Assembly: GCA_020350905.1 (NCBI GenBank)
Contig: CP070843.1
Span: 1,368,974 to 1,374,130 of the forward strand
From: Deltaproteobacteria bacterium
GTDB lineage: Bacteria > Desulfobacterota > Syntrophobacteria > BM002
Length of the DNA: 5,157 bases
Direction: 5' to 3'
Under the pieces are notes generated by a model. It was not told the DNA's origin, did not search any database, and saw nothing but the letters and a program-made list of their open reading frames with translations. Both the position numbers and the translations under genes were made by a program. Below, piece after piece: positions 5,157-5,157 of the stretch. How positions within the stretch are numbered: the first letter of the stretch is position 1; each line of letters opens with the position of its first letter.

Positions 5157-5157
5157 G

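Overview
The window looks like chromosomal DNA from a Gram-negative bacterium of roughly 50-55% GC. The style is that of an anaerobic, aromatic- or fatty-acid-degrading Desulfobacterota (former Deltaproteobacteria). This assignment is inference. It rests on the kind of acyl-CoA ligase, its pairing with a branched-chain-type (HAAT) ABC importer, and an intergenic heptamer-phased repeat (ATTTCGG units) of a sort common in those genomes. No rRNA or other taxonomic marker is present.

Layout: all convincing genes lie on the minus strand, so transcription runs from right to left. From the right, positions 4973-5156 hold a 184-bp element bounded by perfect 19-bp terminal inverted repeats, which I read as a non-autonomous transposable element (MITE-like). 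Positions 4631-4972 contain no convincing gene. They do hold a very strong but orphan Shine-Dalgarno sequence, a foldable segment and two tiny ORFs. Positions 2984-4630 encode a complete AMP-forming acyl-CoA ligase of the benzoate/2-aminobenzoate-CoA ligase type, closed by a clear intrinsic terminator at 2921-2960. Positions 2554-2920 are intergenic, with the heptamer repeat, a candidate promoter and a potentially structured leader. Next comes a tightly packed transporter operon: periplasmic substrate-binding protein (livK type, 1345-2553), inner-membrane permease (livH type, 485-1339) and a second permease (livM type, from 485 and running off the left edge). The two ATPases (livG and livF types) would be expected beyond position 1.

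How the genes may work together: the importer would capture a carboxylic acid or amino-acid-like substrate in the periplasm and move it into the cell. The ligase would trap the imported acid as its CoA thioester. The terminator between ligase and transporter implies two transcription units, so the functional link rests on adjacency and family precedent. The substrate cannot be read from the sequence.
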